NCBI GenBank assembly: GCA_012845835.1
Contig: JABAKD010000023.1
Span: forward strand, 23,313,108 to 23,377,107
From: Undaria pinnatifida
Taxonomy: Eukaryota > Sar > Phaeophyceae > Laminariales > Alariaceae
Direction of reading: 5' to 3'
DNA: 64,000 nucleotides
The notes beneath the pieces are model-generated. The model saw only the letters and a program-made list of their open reading frames with translations. It did not search any database and was not told where the DNA came from. The position numbers and the translations under genes are program-made. Below, piece after piece: positions 20,715-33,859 of this stretch. Each line of letters opens with the position of its first letter. Position 1 is the stretch's first letter.

Positions 20715-23700
20715 GTAACAGAATCTCGAGACAAAACCAAGCAGGTAGAGCCGTCTCTTCGGCCTTTGGCCCTGGCTTTAGCATGGCCGCTGACACTCCA
20801 GGCAGCCTCTGCTGTAGGCATGAACGAGTGCGGTTGATTCGCAGCGAACTATCCCGCTGTGCTCGCTTCTATGTGGCCATTGTCCACGCCATTTCATGTC
20901 ACCTCCCTTCTGTTTTGAGCTCGTCGTCGTGCCGTCGAGGTACGAGGAAACCCTTACGTACTGGGTGAGAACAGCAGTATGTACGACGGGCATGAACGCC
21001 AACTGACAACATTGGCAAACACACAACATCAGGTGCAGCAGCAGTAGCCGAAGGGCGAAACTTCAAGCACATACTGCAGCAACTAGTAGCAACCAGAACC
21101 ACAGCAGATATCTCAAAGTGCAGTACGAGTGCCGCTGGCAAGTTTAGTCGTACACGCATCACTCTGTCCAATAGTCTATATACAACAGAATCTCGAGACA
21201 AAACCAAGCAGGTAGAAGAGCCGTCTCTTCGGCCTTTGGCCCTGGCTTTAGCACGGCCGCTGACACTTCAGGTAGCCTCTGCTGTAGGCATGAACGAGTG
21301 CGGTTGATTCGCAGCGAACTATCCCGCTGTGCTCGCTTCTATGTGGCCATTGTCCATGCCATTTCATGTCACCTCCCTTCTGTTTTGAGCTCGTCGTCGT
21401 GCCGTCGAGGTACGAGGAAACCCGTACGTACTGGGTGAGAACAGCAGTATGTACGACGAGCATGAACGCCAACTGACAACATTCGGCAAACACACAACAT
21501 CAGGTGCAGCAGCAGTAGCCGAAGGGCGAAACTTCAAGCACATACTGCAGCAACTAGTAGCAACCAGAACCACAGCAGATAGCTCAAAGTGCAGTACGAG
21601 TGCCGTTGGCAAGTTTAGTCGTACACGCATCACTCTGTCCAATAGTCTATATACAACAGAATCTCGAGACAAAACCAAGCAGGTAGAAGAGCCGTCTCTT
21701 CGGCCTTTGGCCCTGGCTTTAGCACGGCCGCTGACACTCCAGGCAGCCTCTGCTGTAGGCATGAACGAGTGCGGTTGATTCGCAGCGAACTATCCCGCTG
21801 CGCTCGCTTCTATGTGGCCATTGTCCATGCCATTTCATGTCACCTCCCTTCTGTTTTGAGCTCGTCGTCGTGCCGTCGAGGTACGAGGAAACCCGTACGT
21901 ACTGGGTGAGAACAGCAGTAGTATGTACGACGAGCATGAACGCCAACTAACCACATTGGCAAACACACAACATCAGGTGCAGCAGCAGTAGCCGAAGGGC
22001 GAAACTTCAAGCACATACTGCAGCAACTAGTAGCAACCAGAACCACAGCAGATAGCTCAAAGTGCAGTACGAGTGCCGCTGGCAAGTTTAGTCGTACACG
22101 CATCACTCTGTCCAATAGTCTATATACAACAGAATCTCGAGACAAAACCAAGCAGGTAGAAGAGCCGTCTCTTCGGCCTTTGGCCCTGGCTTTAGCACGG
22201 CCGCTGACACTTCAGGTAGCCTCTGCTGTAGGCATGAACGAGTGCGGTTGATTCGCAGCGAACTATCCCGCTGTGCTCGCTTCTATGTGGCCATTGTCCA
22301 TGCCATTTACCCGTACGTACTGGGTGAGAACAGCAGTATGTACGACGAGCATGAACGCCAACTGACAACATTCGGCAAACACACAACATCAGGTGCAGCA
22401 GCAGTAGCCGAAGGGCGAAACTTCAAGCACATACTGCAGCAACTAGTAGCAACCAGAACCACAGCAGATAGCTCAAAGTGCAGTACGAGTGCCGTTGGCA
22501 AGTTTAGTCGTACACGCATCACTCTGTCCAATAGTCTATATACAACAGAATCTCGAGACAAAACCAAGCAGGTAGAAGAGCCGTCTCTTCGGCCTTTGGC
22601 CCTGGCTTTAGCACGGCCGCTGACACTCCAGGCAGCCTCTGCTGTAGGCATGAACGAGTGCGGTTGATTCGCAGCGAACTATCCCGCTGCGCTCGCTTCT
22701 ATGTGGCCATTGTCCATGCCATTTCATGTCACCTCCCTTCTGTTTTGAGCTCGTCGTCGTGCCGTCGAGGTACGAGGAAACCCGTACGTACTGGGTGAGA
22801 ACAGCAGTAGTATGTACGACGAGCATGAACGCCAACTAACCACATTGGCAAACACACAACATCAGGTGCAGCAGCAGTAGCCGAAGGGCGAAACTTCAAG
22901 CACATACTGCAGCAACTAGTAGCAACCAGAACCACAGCAGATATCTCAAAGTGCAGTACGAGTGCCGCTGGCAAGTTTAGTCGTACACGCATCACTCTGT
23001 CCAATAGTCTATATACAACAGAATCTCGAGACAAAACCAAGCAGGTAGAAGAGCCGTCTCTTCGGCCTTTGGCCCTGGCTTTAGCACGGCCGCTGACACT
23101 TCAGGTAGCCTCTGCTGTAGGCATGAACGAGTGCGGTTGATTCGCAGCGAACTATCCCGCTGTGCTCGCTTCTATGTGGCCATTGTCCATGCCATTTCAT
23201 GTCACCTCCCTTCTGTTTTGAGCTCGTCATCGTGCCGTCGAGGTACGAGGAAACCCGTACGTACTGGGTGAGAACAGCAGTATGTACGACGAGCATGAAC
23301 GCCAACTGACAACATTCGGCAAACACACAACATCAGATGCAGCAGCAGTAGCCGAAGGGCGAAACTTCAAGCACATACTGCAGCAACTAGTAGCAACCAG
23401 AACCACAGCAGATAGCTCAAAGTGCAGTACGAGTGCCGTTGGCAAGTTTAGTCGTACACGCATCACTCTGTCCAATAGTCTATATACAACAGAATCTCGA
23501 GACAAAACCAAGCAGGTAGAAGAGCCGTCTCTTCGGCCTTTGGCCCTGGCTTTAGCACGGCCGCTGACACTCCAGGCAGCCTCTGCTGTAGGCATGAACG
23601 AGTGCGGTTGATTCGCAGCGAACTATCCCGCTGCGCTCGCTTCTATGTGGCCATTGTCCATGCCATTTCATGTCACCTCCCTTCTGTTTTGAGCTCGTCG

Positions 23701-26700
23701 TCGTGCCGTCGAGGTACGAGGAAACCCGTACGTACTGGGTGAGAACAGCAGTAGTATGTACGACGAGCATGAACGCCAACTAACCACATTGGCAAACACA
23801 CAACATCAGGTGCAGCAGCAGTAGCCGAAGGGCGAAACTTCAAGCACATACTGCAGCAACTAGTAGCAACCAGAACCACAGCAGATATCTCAAAGTGCAG
23901 TACGAGTGCCGCTGGCAAGTTTAGTCGTACACGCATCACTCTGTCCAATAGTCTATATACAACAGAATCTCGAGACAAAACCAAGCAGGTAGAAGAGCCG
24001 TCTCTTCGGCCTTTGGCCCTGGCTTTAGCACGGCCGCTGACACTTCAGGTAGCCTCTGCTGTAGGCATGAACGAGTGCGGTTGATTCGCAGCGAACTATC
24101 CCGCTGTGCTCGCTTCTATGTGGCCATTGTCCATGCCATTTACCCGTACGTACTGGGTGAGAACAGCAGTATGTACGACGAGCATGAACGCCAACTGACA
24201 ACATTCGGCAAACACACAACATCAGGTGCAGCAGCAGTAGCCGAAGGGCGAAACTTCAAGCACATACTGCAGCAACTAGTAGCAACCAGAACCACAGCAG
24301 ATAGCTCAAAGTGCAGTACGAGTGCCGTTGGCAAGTTTAGTCGTACACGCATCACTCTGTCCAATAGTCTATATACAACAGAATCTCGAGACAAAACCAA
24401 GCAGGTAGAAGAGCCGTCTCTTCGGCCTTTGGCCCTGGCTTTAGCACGGCCGCTGACACTCCAGGCAGCCTCTGCTGTAGGCATGAACGAGTGCGGTTGA
24501 TTCGCAGCGAACTATCCCGCTGCGCTCGCTTCTATGTGGCCATTGTCCATGCCATTTCATGTCACCTCCCTTCTGTTTTGAGCTCGTCGTCGTGCCGTCG
24601 AGGTACGAGGAAACCCGTACGTACTGGGTGAGAACAGCAGTAGTATGTACGACGAGCATGAACGCCAACTAACCACATTGGCAAACACACAACATCAGGT
24701 GCAGCAGCAGTAGCCGAAGGGCGAAACTTCAAGCACATACTGCAGCAACTAGTAGCAACCAGAACCACAGCAGATATCTCAAAGTGCAGTACGAGTGCCG
24801 CTGGCAAGTTTAGTCGTACACGCATCACTCTGTCCAATAGTCTATATACAACAGAATCTCGAGACAAAACCAAGCAGGTAGAAGAGCCGTCTCTTCGGCC
24901 TTTGGCCCTGGCTTTAGCACGGCCGCTGACACTTCAGGTAGCCTCTGCTGTAGGCATGAACGAGTGCGGTTGATTCGCAGCGAACTATCCCGCTGTGCTC
25001 GCTTCTATGTGGCCATTGTCCATGCCATTTCATGTCACCTCCCTTCTGTTTTGAGCTCGTCATCGTGCCGTCGAGGTACGAGGAAACCCGTACGTACTGG
25101 GTGAGAACAGCAGTGTGTACGACGAGCATGAACGCCAACTGACAACATTCGGCAAACACACAACATCAGGTGCAGCAGCAGTAGCCGAAGGGCGAAACTT
25201 CAAGCACATACTGCAGCAACTAGTAGCAACCAGAACCACAGCAGATAGCTCAAAGTGCAGTACGAGTGCCGTTGGCAAGTTTAGTCGTACACGCATCACT
25301 CTGTCCAATAGTCTATATACAACAGAATCTCGAGACAAAACCAAGCAGGTAGAAGAGCCGTCTCTTCGGCCTTTGGCCCTGGCTTTAGCACGGCCGCTGA
25401 CACTCCAGGCAGCCTCTGCTGTAGGCATGAACGAGTGCGGTTGATTCGCAGCGAACTATCCCGCTGCGCTCGCTTCTATGTGGCCATTGTCCATGCCATT
25501 TCATGTCACCTCCCTTCTGTTTTGAGCTCGTCGTCGTGCCGTCGAGGTACGAGGAAACCCGTACGTACTGGGTGAGAACAGCAGTAGTATGTACGACGAG
25601 CATGAACGCCAACTAACCACATTGGCAAACACACAACATCAGGTGCAGCAGCAGTAGCCGAAGGGCGAAACTTCAAGCACATACTGCAGCAACTAGTAGC
25701 AACCAGAACCACAGCAGATAGCTCAAAGTGCAGTACGAGTGCCGTTGGCAAGTTTAGTCGTACACGCATCACTCTGTCCAATAGTCTATATACAACAGAA
25801 TCTCGAGACAAAACCAAGCAGGTAGAAGAGCCGTCTCTTCGGCCTTTGGCCCTGGCTTTAGCACGGCCGCTGACACTCCAGGCAGCCTCTGCTGTAGGCA
25901 TGAACGAGTGCGGTTGATTCGCAGCGAACTATCCCGCTGCGCTCGCTTCTATGTGGCCATTGTCCATGCCATTTCATGTCACCTCCCTTCTGTTTTGAGC
26001 TCGTCGTCGTGCCGTCGAGGTACGAGGAAACCCGTACGTACTGGGTGAGAACAGCAGTAGTATGTACGACGAGCATGAACGCCAACTAACCACATTGGCA
26101 AACACACAACATCAGGTGCAGCAGCAGTAGCCGAAGGGCGAAACTTCAAGCACATACTGCAGCAACTAGTAGCAACCAGAACCACAGCAGATAGCTCAAA
26201 GTGCAGTACGAGTGCCGCTGGCAAGTTTAGTCGTACACGCATCACTCTGTCCAATAGTCTATATACAACAGAATCTCGAGACAAAACCAAGCAGGTAGAA
26301 GAGCCGTCTCTTCGGCCTTTGGCCCTGGCTTTAGCACGGCCGCTGACACTTCAGGTAGCCTCTGCTGTAGGCATGAACGAGTGCGGTTGATTCGCAGCGA
26401 ACTATCCCGCTGTGCTCGCTTCTATGTGGCCATTGTCCATGCCATTTACCCGTACGTACTGGTTGAGAACAGCAGTATGTACGACGAGCATGAACGCCAA
26501 CTGACAACATTCGGCAAACACACAACATCAGGTGCAGCAGCAGTAGCCGAAGGGCGAAACTTCAAGCACATACTGCAGCAACTAGTAGCAACCAGAACCA
26601 CAGCAGATAGCTCAAAGTGCAGTACGAGTGCCGTTGGCAAGTTTAGTCGTACACGCATCACTCTGTCCAATAGTCTATATACAACAGAATCTCGAGACAA

Positions 26701-29700
26701 AACCAAGCAGGTAGAAAAGCCGTCTCTTCGGCCTTTGGCCCTGGCTTTAGCACGGCCGCTGACACTCCAGGCAGCCTCTGCTGTAGGCATGAACGAGTGC
26801 GGTTGATTCGCAGCGAACTATCCCGCTGCGCTCGCTTCTATGTGGCCATTGTCCATGCCATTTCATGTCACCTCCCTTCTGTTTTGAGCTCGTCGTCGTG
26901 CCGTCGAGGTACGAGGAAACCCGTACGTACTGGGTGAGAACAGCAGTAGTATGTACGACGAGCATGAACGCCAACTAACCACATTGGCAAACACACAACA
27001 TCAGGTGCAGCAGCAGTAGCCGAAGGGCGAAACTTCAAGCACATACTGCAGCAACTAGTAGCAACCAGAACCACAGCAGATAGCTCAAAGTGCAGTACGA
27101 GTGCCGCTGGCAAGTTTAGTCGTACACGCATCACTCTGTCCAATAGTCTATATACAACAGAATCTCGAGACAAAACCAAGCAGGTAGAAGAGCCGTCTCT
27201 TCGGCCTTTGGCCCTGGCTTTAGCACGGCCGCTGACACTTCAGGTAGCCTCTGCTGTAGGCATGAACGAGTGCGGTTGATTCGCAGCGAACTATCCCGCT
27301 GTGCTCGCTTCTATGTGGCCATTGTCCATGCCATTTACCCGTACGTACTGGGTGAGAACAGCAGTATGTACGACGAGCATGAACGCCAACTGACAACATT
27401 CGGCAAACACACAACATCAGGTGCAGCAGCAGTAGCCGAAGGGCGAAACTTCAAGCACATACTGCAGCAACTAGTAGCAACCAGAACCACAGCAGATAGC
27501 TCAAAGTGCAGTACGAGTGCCGTTGGCAAGTTTAGTCGTACACGCATCACTCTGTCCAATAGTCTATATACAACAGAATCTCGAGACAAAACCAAGCAGG
27601 TAGAAGAGCCGTCTCTTCGGCCTTTGGCCCTGGCTTTAGCACGGCCGCTGACACTCCAGGCAGCCTCTGCTGTAGGCATGAACGAGTGCGGTTGATTCGC
27701 AGCGAACTATCCCGCTGCGCTCGCTTCTATGTGGCCATTGTCCATGCCATTTCATGTCACCTCCCTTCTGTTTTGAGCTCGTCGTCGTGCCGTCGAGGTA
27801 CGAGGAAACCCGTACGTACTGGGTGAGAACAGCAGTAGTATGTACGACGAGCATGAACGCCAACTAACCACATTGGCAAACACACAACATCAGGTGCAGC
27901 AGCAGTAGCCGAAGGGCGAAACTTCAAGCACATACTGCAGCAACTAGTAGCAACCAGAACCACAGCAGATAGCTCAAAGTGCAGTACGAGTGCCGCTGGC
28001 AAGTTTAGTCGTACACGCATCACTCTGTCCAATAGTCTATATACAACAGAATCTCGAGACAAAACCAAGCAGGTAGAAGAGCCGTCTCTTCGGCCTTTGG
28101 CCCTGGCTTTAGCACGGCCGCTGACACTTCAGGTAGCCTCTGCTGTAGGCATGAACGAGTGCGGTTGATTCGCAGCGAACTATCCCGCTGTGCTCGCTTC
28201 TATGTGGGCATTGTCCATGCCATTTCATGTCACCTCCCTTCTGTTTTGAGCTCGTCATCGTGCCGTCGAGGTACGAGGAAACCCGTACGTACTGGGTGAG
28301 AACAGCAGTATGTACGACGAGCATGAACGCCAACTGACAACATTCGGCAAACACACAACATCAGATGCAGCAGCAGTAGCCGAAGGGCGAAACTTCAAGC
28401 ACATACTGCAGCAACTAGTAGCAACCAGAACCACAGCAGATAGCTCAAAGTGCAGTACGAGTGCCGTTGGCAAGTTTAGTCGTACACGCATCACTCTGTC
28501 CAATAGTCTATATACAACAGAATCTCGAGACAAAACCAAGCAGGTAGAAGAGCCGTCTCTTCGGCCTTTGGCCCTGGCTTTAGCACGGCCGCTGACACTC
28601 CAGGCAGCCTCTGCTGTAGGCATGAACGAGTGCGGTTGATTCGCAGCGAACTATCCCGCTGCGCTCGCTTCTATGTGGCCATTGTCCATGCCATTTCATG
28701 TCACCTCCCTTCTGTTTTGAGCTCGTCGTCGTGCCGTCGAGGTACGAGGAAACCCGTACGTACTGGGTGAGAACAGCAGTAGTATGTACGACGAGCATGA
28801 ACGCCAACTAACCACATTGGCAAACACACAACATCAGGTGCAGCAGCAGTAGCCGAAGGGCGAAACTTCAAGCACATACTGCAGCAACTAGTAGCAACCA
28901 GAACCACAGCAGATAGCTCAAAGTGCAGTACGAGTGCCGTTGGCAAGTTTAGTCGTACACGCATCACTCTGTCCAATAGTCTATATACAACAGAATCTCG
29001 AGACAAAACCAAGCAGGTAGAAGAGCCGTCTCTTCGGCCTTTGGCCCTGGCTTTAGCACGGCCGCTGACACTCCAGGCAGCCTCTGCTGTAGGCATGAAC
29101 GAGTGCGGTTGATTCGCAGCGAACTATCCCGCTGCGCTCGCTTCTATGTGGCCATTGTCCATGCCATTTCATGTCACCTCCCTTCTGTTTTGAGCTCGTC
29201 GTCGTGCCGTCGAGGTACGAGGAAACCCGTACGTACTGGGTGAGAACAGCAGTAGTATGTACGACGAGCATGAACGCCAACTAACCACATTGGCAAACAC
29301 ACAACATCAGGTGCAGCAGCAGTAGCCGAAGGGCGAAACTTCAAGCACATACTGCAGCAACTAGTAGCAACCAGAACCACAGCAGATAGCTCAAAGTGCA
29401 GTACGAGTGCCGTTGGCAAGTTTAGTCGTACACGCATCACTCTGTCCAATAGTCTATATACAACAGAATCTCGAGACAAAACCAAGCAGGTAGAAGAGCC
29501 GTCTCTTCGGCCTTTGGCCCTGGCTTTAGCACGGCCGCTGACACTCCAGGCAGCCTCTGCTGTAGGCATGAACGAGTGCGGTTGATTCGCAGCGAACTAT
29601 CCCGCTGCGCTCGCTTCTATGTGGCCATTGTCCATGCCATTTCATGTCACCTCCCTTCTGTTTTGAGCTCGTCGTCGTGCCGTCGAGGTACGAGGAAACC

Positions 29701-31290
29701 CGTACGTACTGGGTGAGAACAGCAGTAGTATGTACGACGAGCATGAACGCCAACTAACCACATTGGCAAACACACAACATCAGGTGCAGCAGCAGTAGCC
29801 GAAGGGCGAAACTTCAAGCACATACTGCAGCAACTAGTAGCAACCAGAACCACAGCAGATAGCTCAAAGTGCAGTACGAGTGCCGTTGGCAAGTTTAGTC
29901 GTACACGCATCACTCTGTCCAATAGTCTATATACAACAGAATCTCGAGACAAAACCAAGCAGGTAGAAGAGCCGTCTCTTCGGCCTTTGGCCCTGGCTTT
30001 AGCACGGCCGCTGACACTCCAGGCAGCCTCTGCTGTAGGCATGAACGAGTGCGGTTGATTCGCAGCGAACTATCCCGCTGCGCTCGCTTCTATGTGGCCA
30101 TTGTCCATGCCATTTCATGTCACCTCCCTTCTGTTTTGAGCTCGTCGTCGTGCCGTCGAGGTACGAGGAAACCCGTACGTACTGGGTGAGAACAGCAGTA
30201 GTATGTACGACGAGCATGAACGCCAACTAACCACATTGGCAAACACACAACATCAGGTGCAGCAGCAGTAGCCGAAGGGCGAAACTTCAAGCACATACTG
30301 CAGCAACTAGTAGCAACCAGAACCACAGCAGATAGCTCAAAGTGCAGTACGAGTGCCGCTGGCAAGTTTAGTCGTACACGCATCACTCTGTCCAATAGTC
30401 TATATACAACAGAATCTCGAGACAAAACCAAGCAGGTAGAAGAGCCGTCTCTTCGGCCTTTGGCCCTGGCTTTAGCACGGCCGCTGACACTTCAGGTAGC
30501 CTCTGCTGTAGGCATGAACGAGTGCGGTTGATTCGCAGCGAACTATCCCGCTGTGCTCGCTTCTATGTGGCCATTGTCCATGCCATTTACCCGTACGTAC
30601 TGGGTGAGAACAGCAGTATGTACGACGAGCATGAACGCCAACTGACAACATTCGGCAAACACACAACATCAGGTGCAGCAGCAGTAGCCGAAGGGCGAAA
30701 CTTCAAGCACATACTGCAGCAACTAGTAGCAACCAGAACCACAGCAGATAGCTCAAAGTGCAGTACGAGTGCCGTTGGCAAGTTTAGTCGTACACGCATC
30801 ACTCTGTCCAATAGTCTATATACAACAGAATCTCGAGACAAAACCAAGCAGGTAGAAGAGCCGTCTCTTCGGCCTTTGGCCCTGGCTTTAGCACGGCCGC
30901 TGACACTCCAGGCAGCCTCTGCTGTAGGCATGAACGAGTGCGGTTGATTCGCAGCGAACTATCCCGCTGCGCTCGCTTCTATGTGGCCATTGTCCATGCC
31001 ATTTCATGTCACCTCCCTTCTGTTTTGAGCTCGTCGTCGTGCCGTCGAGGTACGAGGAAACCCGTACGTACTGGGTGAGAACAGCAGTAGTATGTACGAC
31101 GAGCATGAACGCCAACTAACCACATTGGCAAACACACAACATCAGGTGCAGCAGCAGTAGCCGAAGGGCGAAACTTCAAGCACATACTGCAGCAACTAGT
31201 AGCAACCAGAACCACAGCAGATAGCTCAAAGTGCAGTACGAGTGCCGCTGGCAAGTTTAGTCGTGCACGCATCACTCTGTCCCATATATA
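20715..31290 (+). repeat. Satellite array 2: ~472-bp monomer, about 23 copies
   Basis: The anchor TCTCGAGACAAAACCAAGC recurs at about 20728, 21193, 21661, 22136, 22552, 23027, 23498 and so on to 30833. Two monomer types exist: one with AACTGACAACATTCGGC and GCCGTTGGC, the other with AGTAGTATGT, AACTAACCACATTGGC and usually GCCGCTGGC. They often alternate as ~944-bp dimers. Five first-type monomers lack 55 bp after TGTCCATGCCATTT, giving 889-bp dimers (for example near 22309, 24141, 26450, 27339, 30590). The array ends inside a monomer at about 31284. Frames of 75-141 codons recur on both strands with the unit. In the 55-bp-deleted monomers a 141-codon plus-strand frame opens; it has no recognisable domain. 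Confidence 0.95.
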
Positions 31291-31980
31291 ACAACCGTTT
31301 TATGTTCATATTGATGGAGAAAAAATATTACATTTCCTGTGAGAATGATACGTCGTACGAGCGGACGTTCTGATTCTGGTGTGCTGCTGCCGTGAGACCA
31401 TCGAGCACACCGCATGTTTTACCCAAAGAAGAGGCAACAAGAGGCAGCGCACAGGGGCCCCCAACACAGAGACACGTGACAACCACGACCAGCTGTCGAT
31501 CGCGTAATTCGCCGGTAGTCCGTGCTTCGGTGGGTGTATCGGAAGTCGTTCGTAGTACTGCTGTAGATCGTCGAAAAACCACGTGGCATCGTTCTGGTGG
31601 CAGACTCGCCAGTGGACCTCCCATAATTTATTTACCTTTTCTTTTTCTTGGCCCCATGCACCCATCTCCTTTCCTTTCTCTTCTTTGTTTGTTCCTTTTT
31701 TCCAATTGACTTGCGTCTGTTGTGCGTATGCGTAGTGATAGATACCACGTGTAATATATACGTGGTAGTCTTTCTTGGGTGGCAAGCGGTATAGTCGGTT
31801 TTTCCAGGCGCGAGTAATGAGACGTATGCACCCGTATGGACCTGGCACATCGTGGACTGACTCCCGATTTCACTTTTATATGTTTCTGGTGGAGGCATGA
31901 ATTGCGTCAGCTGTGATTTATGCGTGTACCACCTTTGGTTTGTGTTTTTCCCCTAGGGTATTCCTCAGCTCTAGGGTGAC
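31291..31980. other. Unique flank of array 2; one long minus-strand frame
   Basis: A 180-codon open frame runs on the minus strand (31848 down to 31306). It lacks an in-frame ATG near its start and contains an aromatic-rich stretch (KLWEVHWRVCHQNDATWFF) but no domain that I recognise. It could be an exon or chance. No repeats were seen in the rest. Confidence 0.25.
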
Positions 31981-31981
31981 T

Positions 31982-32033
31982 GGAGCCTGTCCTGTGACCA
32001 CGGACTTGATATATGCGAGTTAATGTGAGAACG

Positions 32034-32072
<39 letters not shown>
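31982..32072 (+). repeat. Dispersed copy of the 62-bp unit, with expanded (AAC)n tail
   Basis: Begins GGAGCCTGTCCTGTGACCAC like the Y-subunit insertion in satellite 1, differs by a few bases in the next 30, and ends in an uninterrupted AAC run of about 14 units. ACT flanks it at 31979-31981 and 32073-32075. Confidence 0.8.
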
Positions 32073-32073
<1 letters not shown>

Positions 32074-32075
32074 CT

Positions 32076-32780
32076 GAAATATTGCCTGTTTCTTGACCGT
32101 TCAGCTGCATCCTGCAATTTGTTTTTTCTGCCAACACAATGTTGAACTTTTTCGCGATTTTTTCTTCCTTTTTGTCTAGTAAGTTGAACTTCCTAACATT
32201 TGCCGCTAATTTGCCGCCTGTGCATTAGTTGCGGAACGGTCCAGCTTTAGCTTTTCTTTGATTCGCAATATTTGTTTTGTACTTGACGAAGCTTCATCGG
32301 CTGAGATCTTGGCTTGGCTCATCAACTCGACACCGCCAAGCACCCCATCGCAGCGCTATAGCTTACAGCAACGAAGCGCCATGCAGTGCCCTGCGGCTCA
32401 GCTCAGCAGCGCACCGCTAGCTCAGCAGAGCGAAGCGCTATGCTTTGCCGTGCTCTGCCGTCGCGGTCGTTCGTTATTCATGATATCTAAAACTCCGCGT
32501 ACGCTGATATTTAGGTATTTGGCGCTTTATTCTATACATATCGCGTCAACCATCGTAATGTCATACAATATGGGGGAGGGAATGTAATCTCTATGCAAAA
32601 GACACTTATAAAACTAAAAAAAAATCGCGATTTCGGGTGTTTAGAGCCAAATTATGCGCACCTGGAGTTTATACGCGTGCCGGAAATTGCGATATTTTCG
32701 CGACCTGTGGTCCGCAAAACACAACCCAAGTGCGAAAAATCGCACAGGGCTTTTTTTTCCCCATCGCGATTTTTAATTTT
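32076..32780. other. No supported gene
   Basis: AT-rich with short imperfect GCTCAGCAG-type repeats at 32395-32440 and TCGCGATTT motifs at 32625-32780. Open frames are short and unremarkable. Confidence 0.5.
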
Positions 32781-32899
32781 CTTTTTTGTTGAGTAGAGCC
32801 AGAATTACTGACAGACAGGATTGGACACGTCCCGGAAAACACGTACCTACCCTCACGAGGCTTGCTTCTCCACGATACCATCCGATCGTCACCGCGACA

Positions 32900-33440
32900 A
32901 CATGGACAACAACAGCAGCGATGGCCGCGGGGACGGGGTTGAATACACACAGCAGGTGGGTGCCCCCGTGGCCGGGGAGGGGCGGATGCCCGAGATGCCC
33001 AGATTCAGAGGCACCACCACAACATCCAGTGCTCCACCCATGGACGGATTTGTGACGGAGTAGAGGTATGCCTCCAACCCGGCAACAAGCGGGTAGCGGT
33101 TGGCGCGAAGGACGCACAGAGGGGAGGAGGCAACACATGGCAGCCGCAACATTTCAATGCCGTCGCTGATGCCATGGGTTATGGTGTGGGCTCTACCCAC
33201 GGCAATATCAGCAGGAAGCTGAGAGATCTAACGAGCACTGCTACTGCTATAGATTATACGTGGGAGTAGCGAGATACCGATGCCCGCCAGCGTCGCGTAG
33301 ACACAAGCTTTGACAATGTGTCTCACCACGAGCGCGAGCCGTGTCTGCGCTGCGGCATCGTTCATGCCAAGAGCCAAACTCATGATAGATGCAGGCGCTG
33401 ATGCCTGCCGAGCTACCGGGAGCAGCAGCTACAGCAGCAT
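32900..33440 (+). pseudogene. Gag-like fragment with a Cys/His knuckle
   Basis: A first short frame starts at an ATG at about 32902 (MDNNSSDGRGDG) and stops at the TAG at 33061. A second plus-strand frame, open from before 33060, contains NTWQPQHFNAVADAMGYGVG and SRKLRDLTSTATAID, meets one TAG at about 33268, and continues to EPCLRCGIVHAKSQTHDRC before a TGA near 33400. The last piece is C-X2-C with downstream His and Cys, similar to a retroelement zinc knuckle but with longer spacing. This suggests a decayed gag of a retroelement; no RT or integrase follows, so the family is not identified. Confidence 0.4.
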
Positions 33441-33720
33441 CAGCAGCCACGTCCTTCGACCAGCGGTGTGCTGTGTGTGTTGTGAGGAGTGAGGAGCTGA
33501 CCTAGGGCTACGGGATTGTCACCAAATTTGTTCGTATCTTGGCACATAAGCCGAGTTTTATATCTCACGTACTTCTGGAAGAAAAGGCGATTTTGAGTTT
33601 TATATCGGGTGGTTTGCGAAATCGCAAATCGCGATGTAGAATTTGGGTTGAAGATCCGAAATATTGCACTCCTCTGAGTTTTATACGCGTCTAAAGATCC
33701 TGTTTTGTTTTAATCAATTG

Positions 33721-33859
33721 TCAGCCGGCCGCCCCGGTGGTCTATTAATAATAGTGGTTTTACCCTCGAATACTACTAACGTTTGGTTGTCCTTGAGTTC
33801 GACACCCACCACGATGAGATTTGACTTTATTTGCAAAAATGCAAAAAAAAAAAACAGGG
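33721..33859 (+). mobile_element. tRNA-derived SINE, short copy with A-rich tail
   Basis: The head GCCGCCCCGGTGG is shared with the SINE at 61.4 kb. An A-box-like TGGTCTATTAAT lies at 33738-33749 and a B-box-like GTTCGACACC at 33797-33806. The spacing, 59 bp start to start, is longer than in the 61.4-kb copy (46 bp). The element ends in an A12 run at 33843-33854. The flanks ATCAATTG (33713-33720) and ATCAACTG (33860-33867) agree in 7 of 8 positions and look like a target-site duplication. Confidence 0.65.

Noticed and set aside
20778..31275. Recurrent 65-131 codon minus-strand frames in satellite 2 as genes
   Set aside because: Same reasoning; they track monomer periodicity and break wherever the 55-bp deletion occurs.
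4930..31290. CRISPR array
   Set aside because: Units are hundreds of bp, adjacent without unique spacers, and the context is eukaryotic repeats.
31306..31848. 180-codon minus-strand frame as a confident gene
   Set aside because: No ATG near the start and no recognised domain; kept only as a remark.
32610..33700. LTRs around the 33-kb gag-like fragment
   Set aside because: Shared TTTATACGCGT and TCGCGATTT motifs are too short and not collinear enough.
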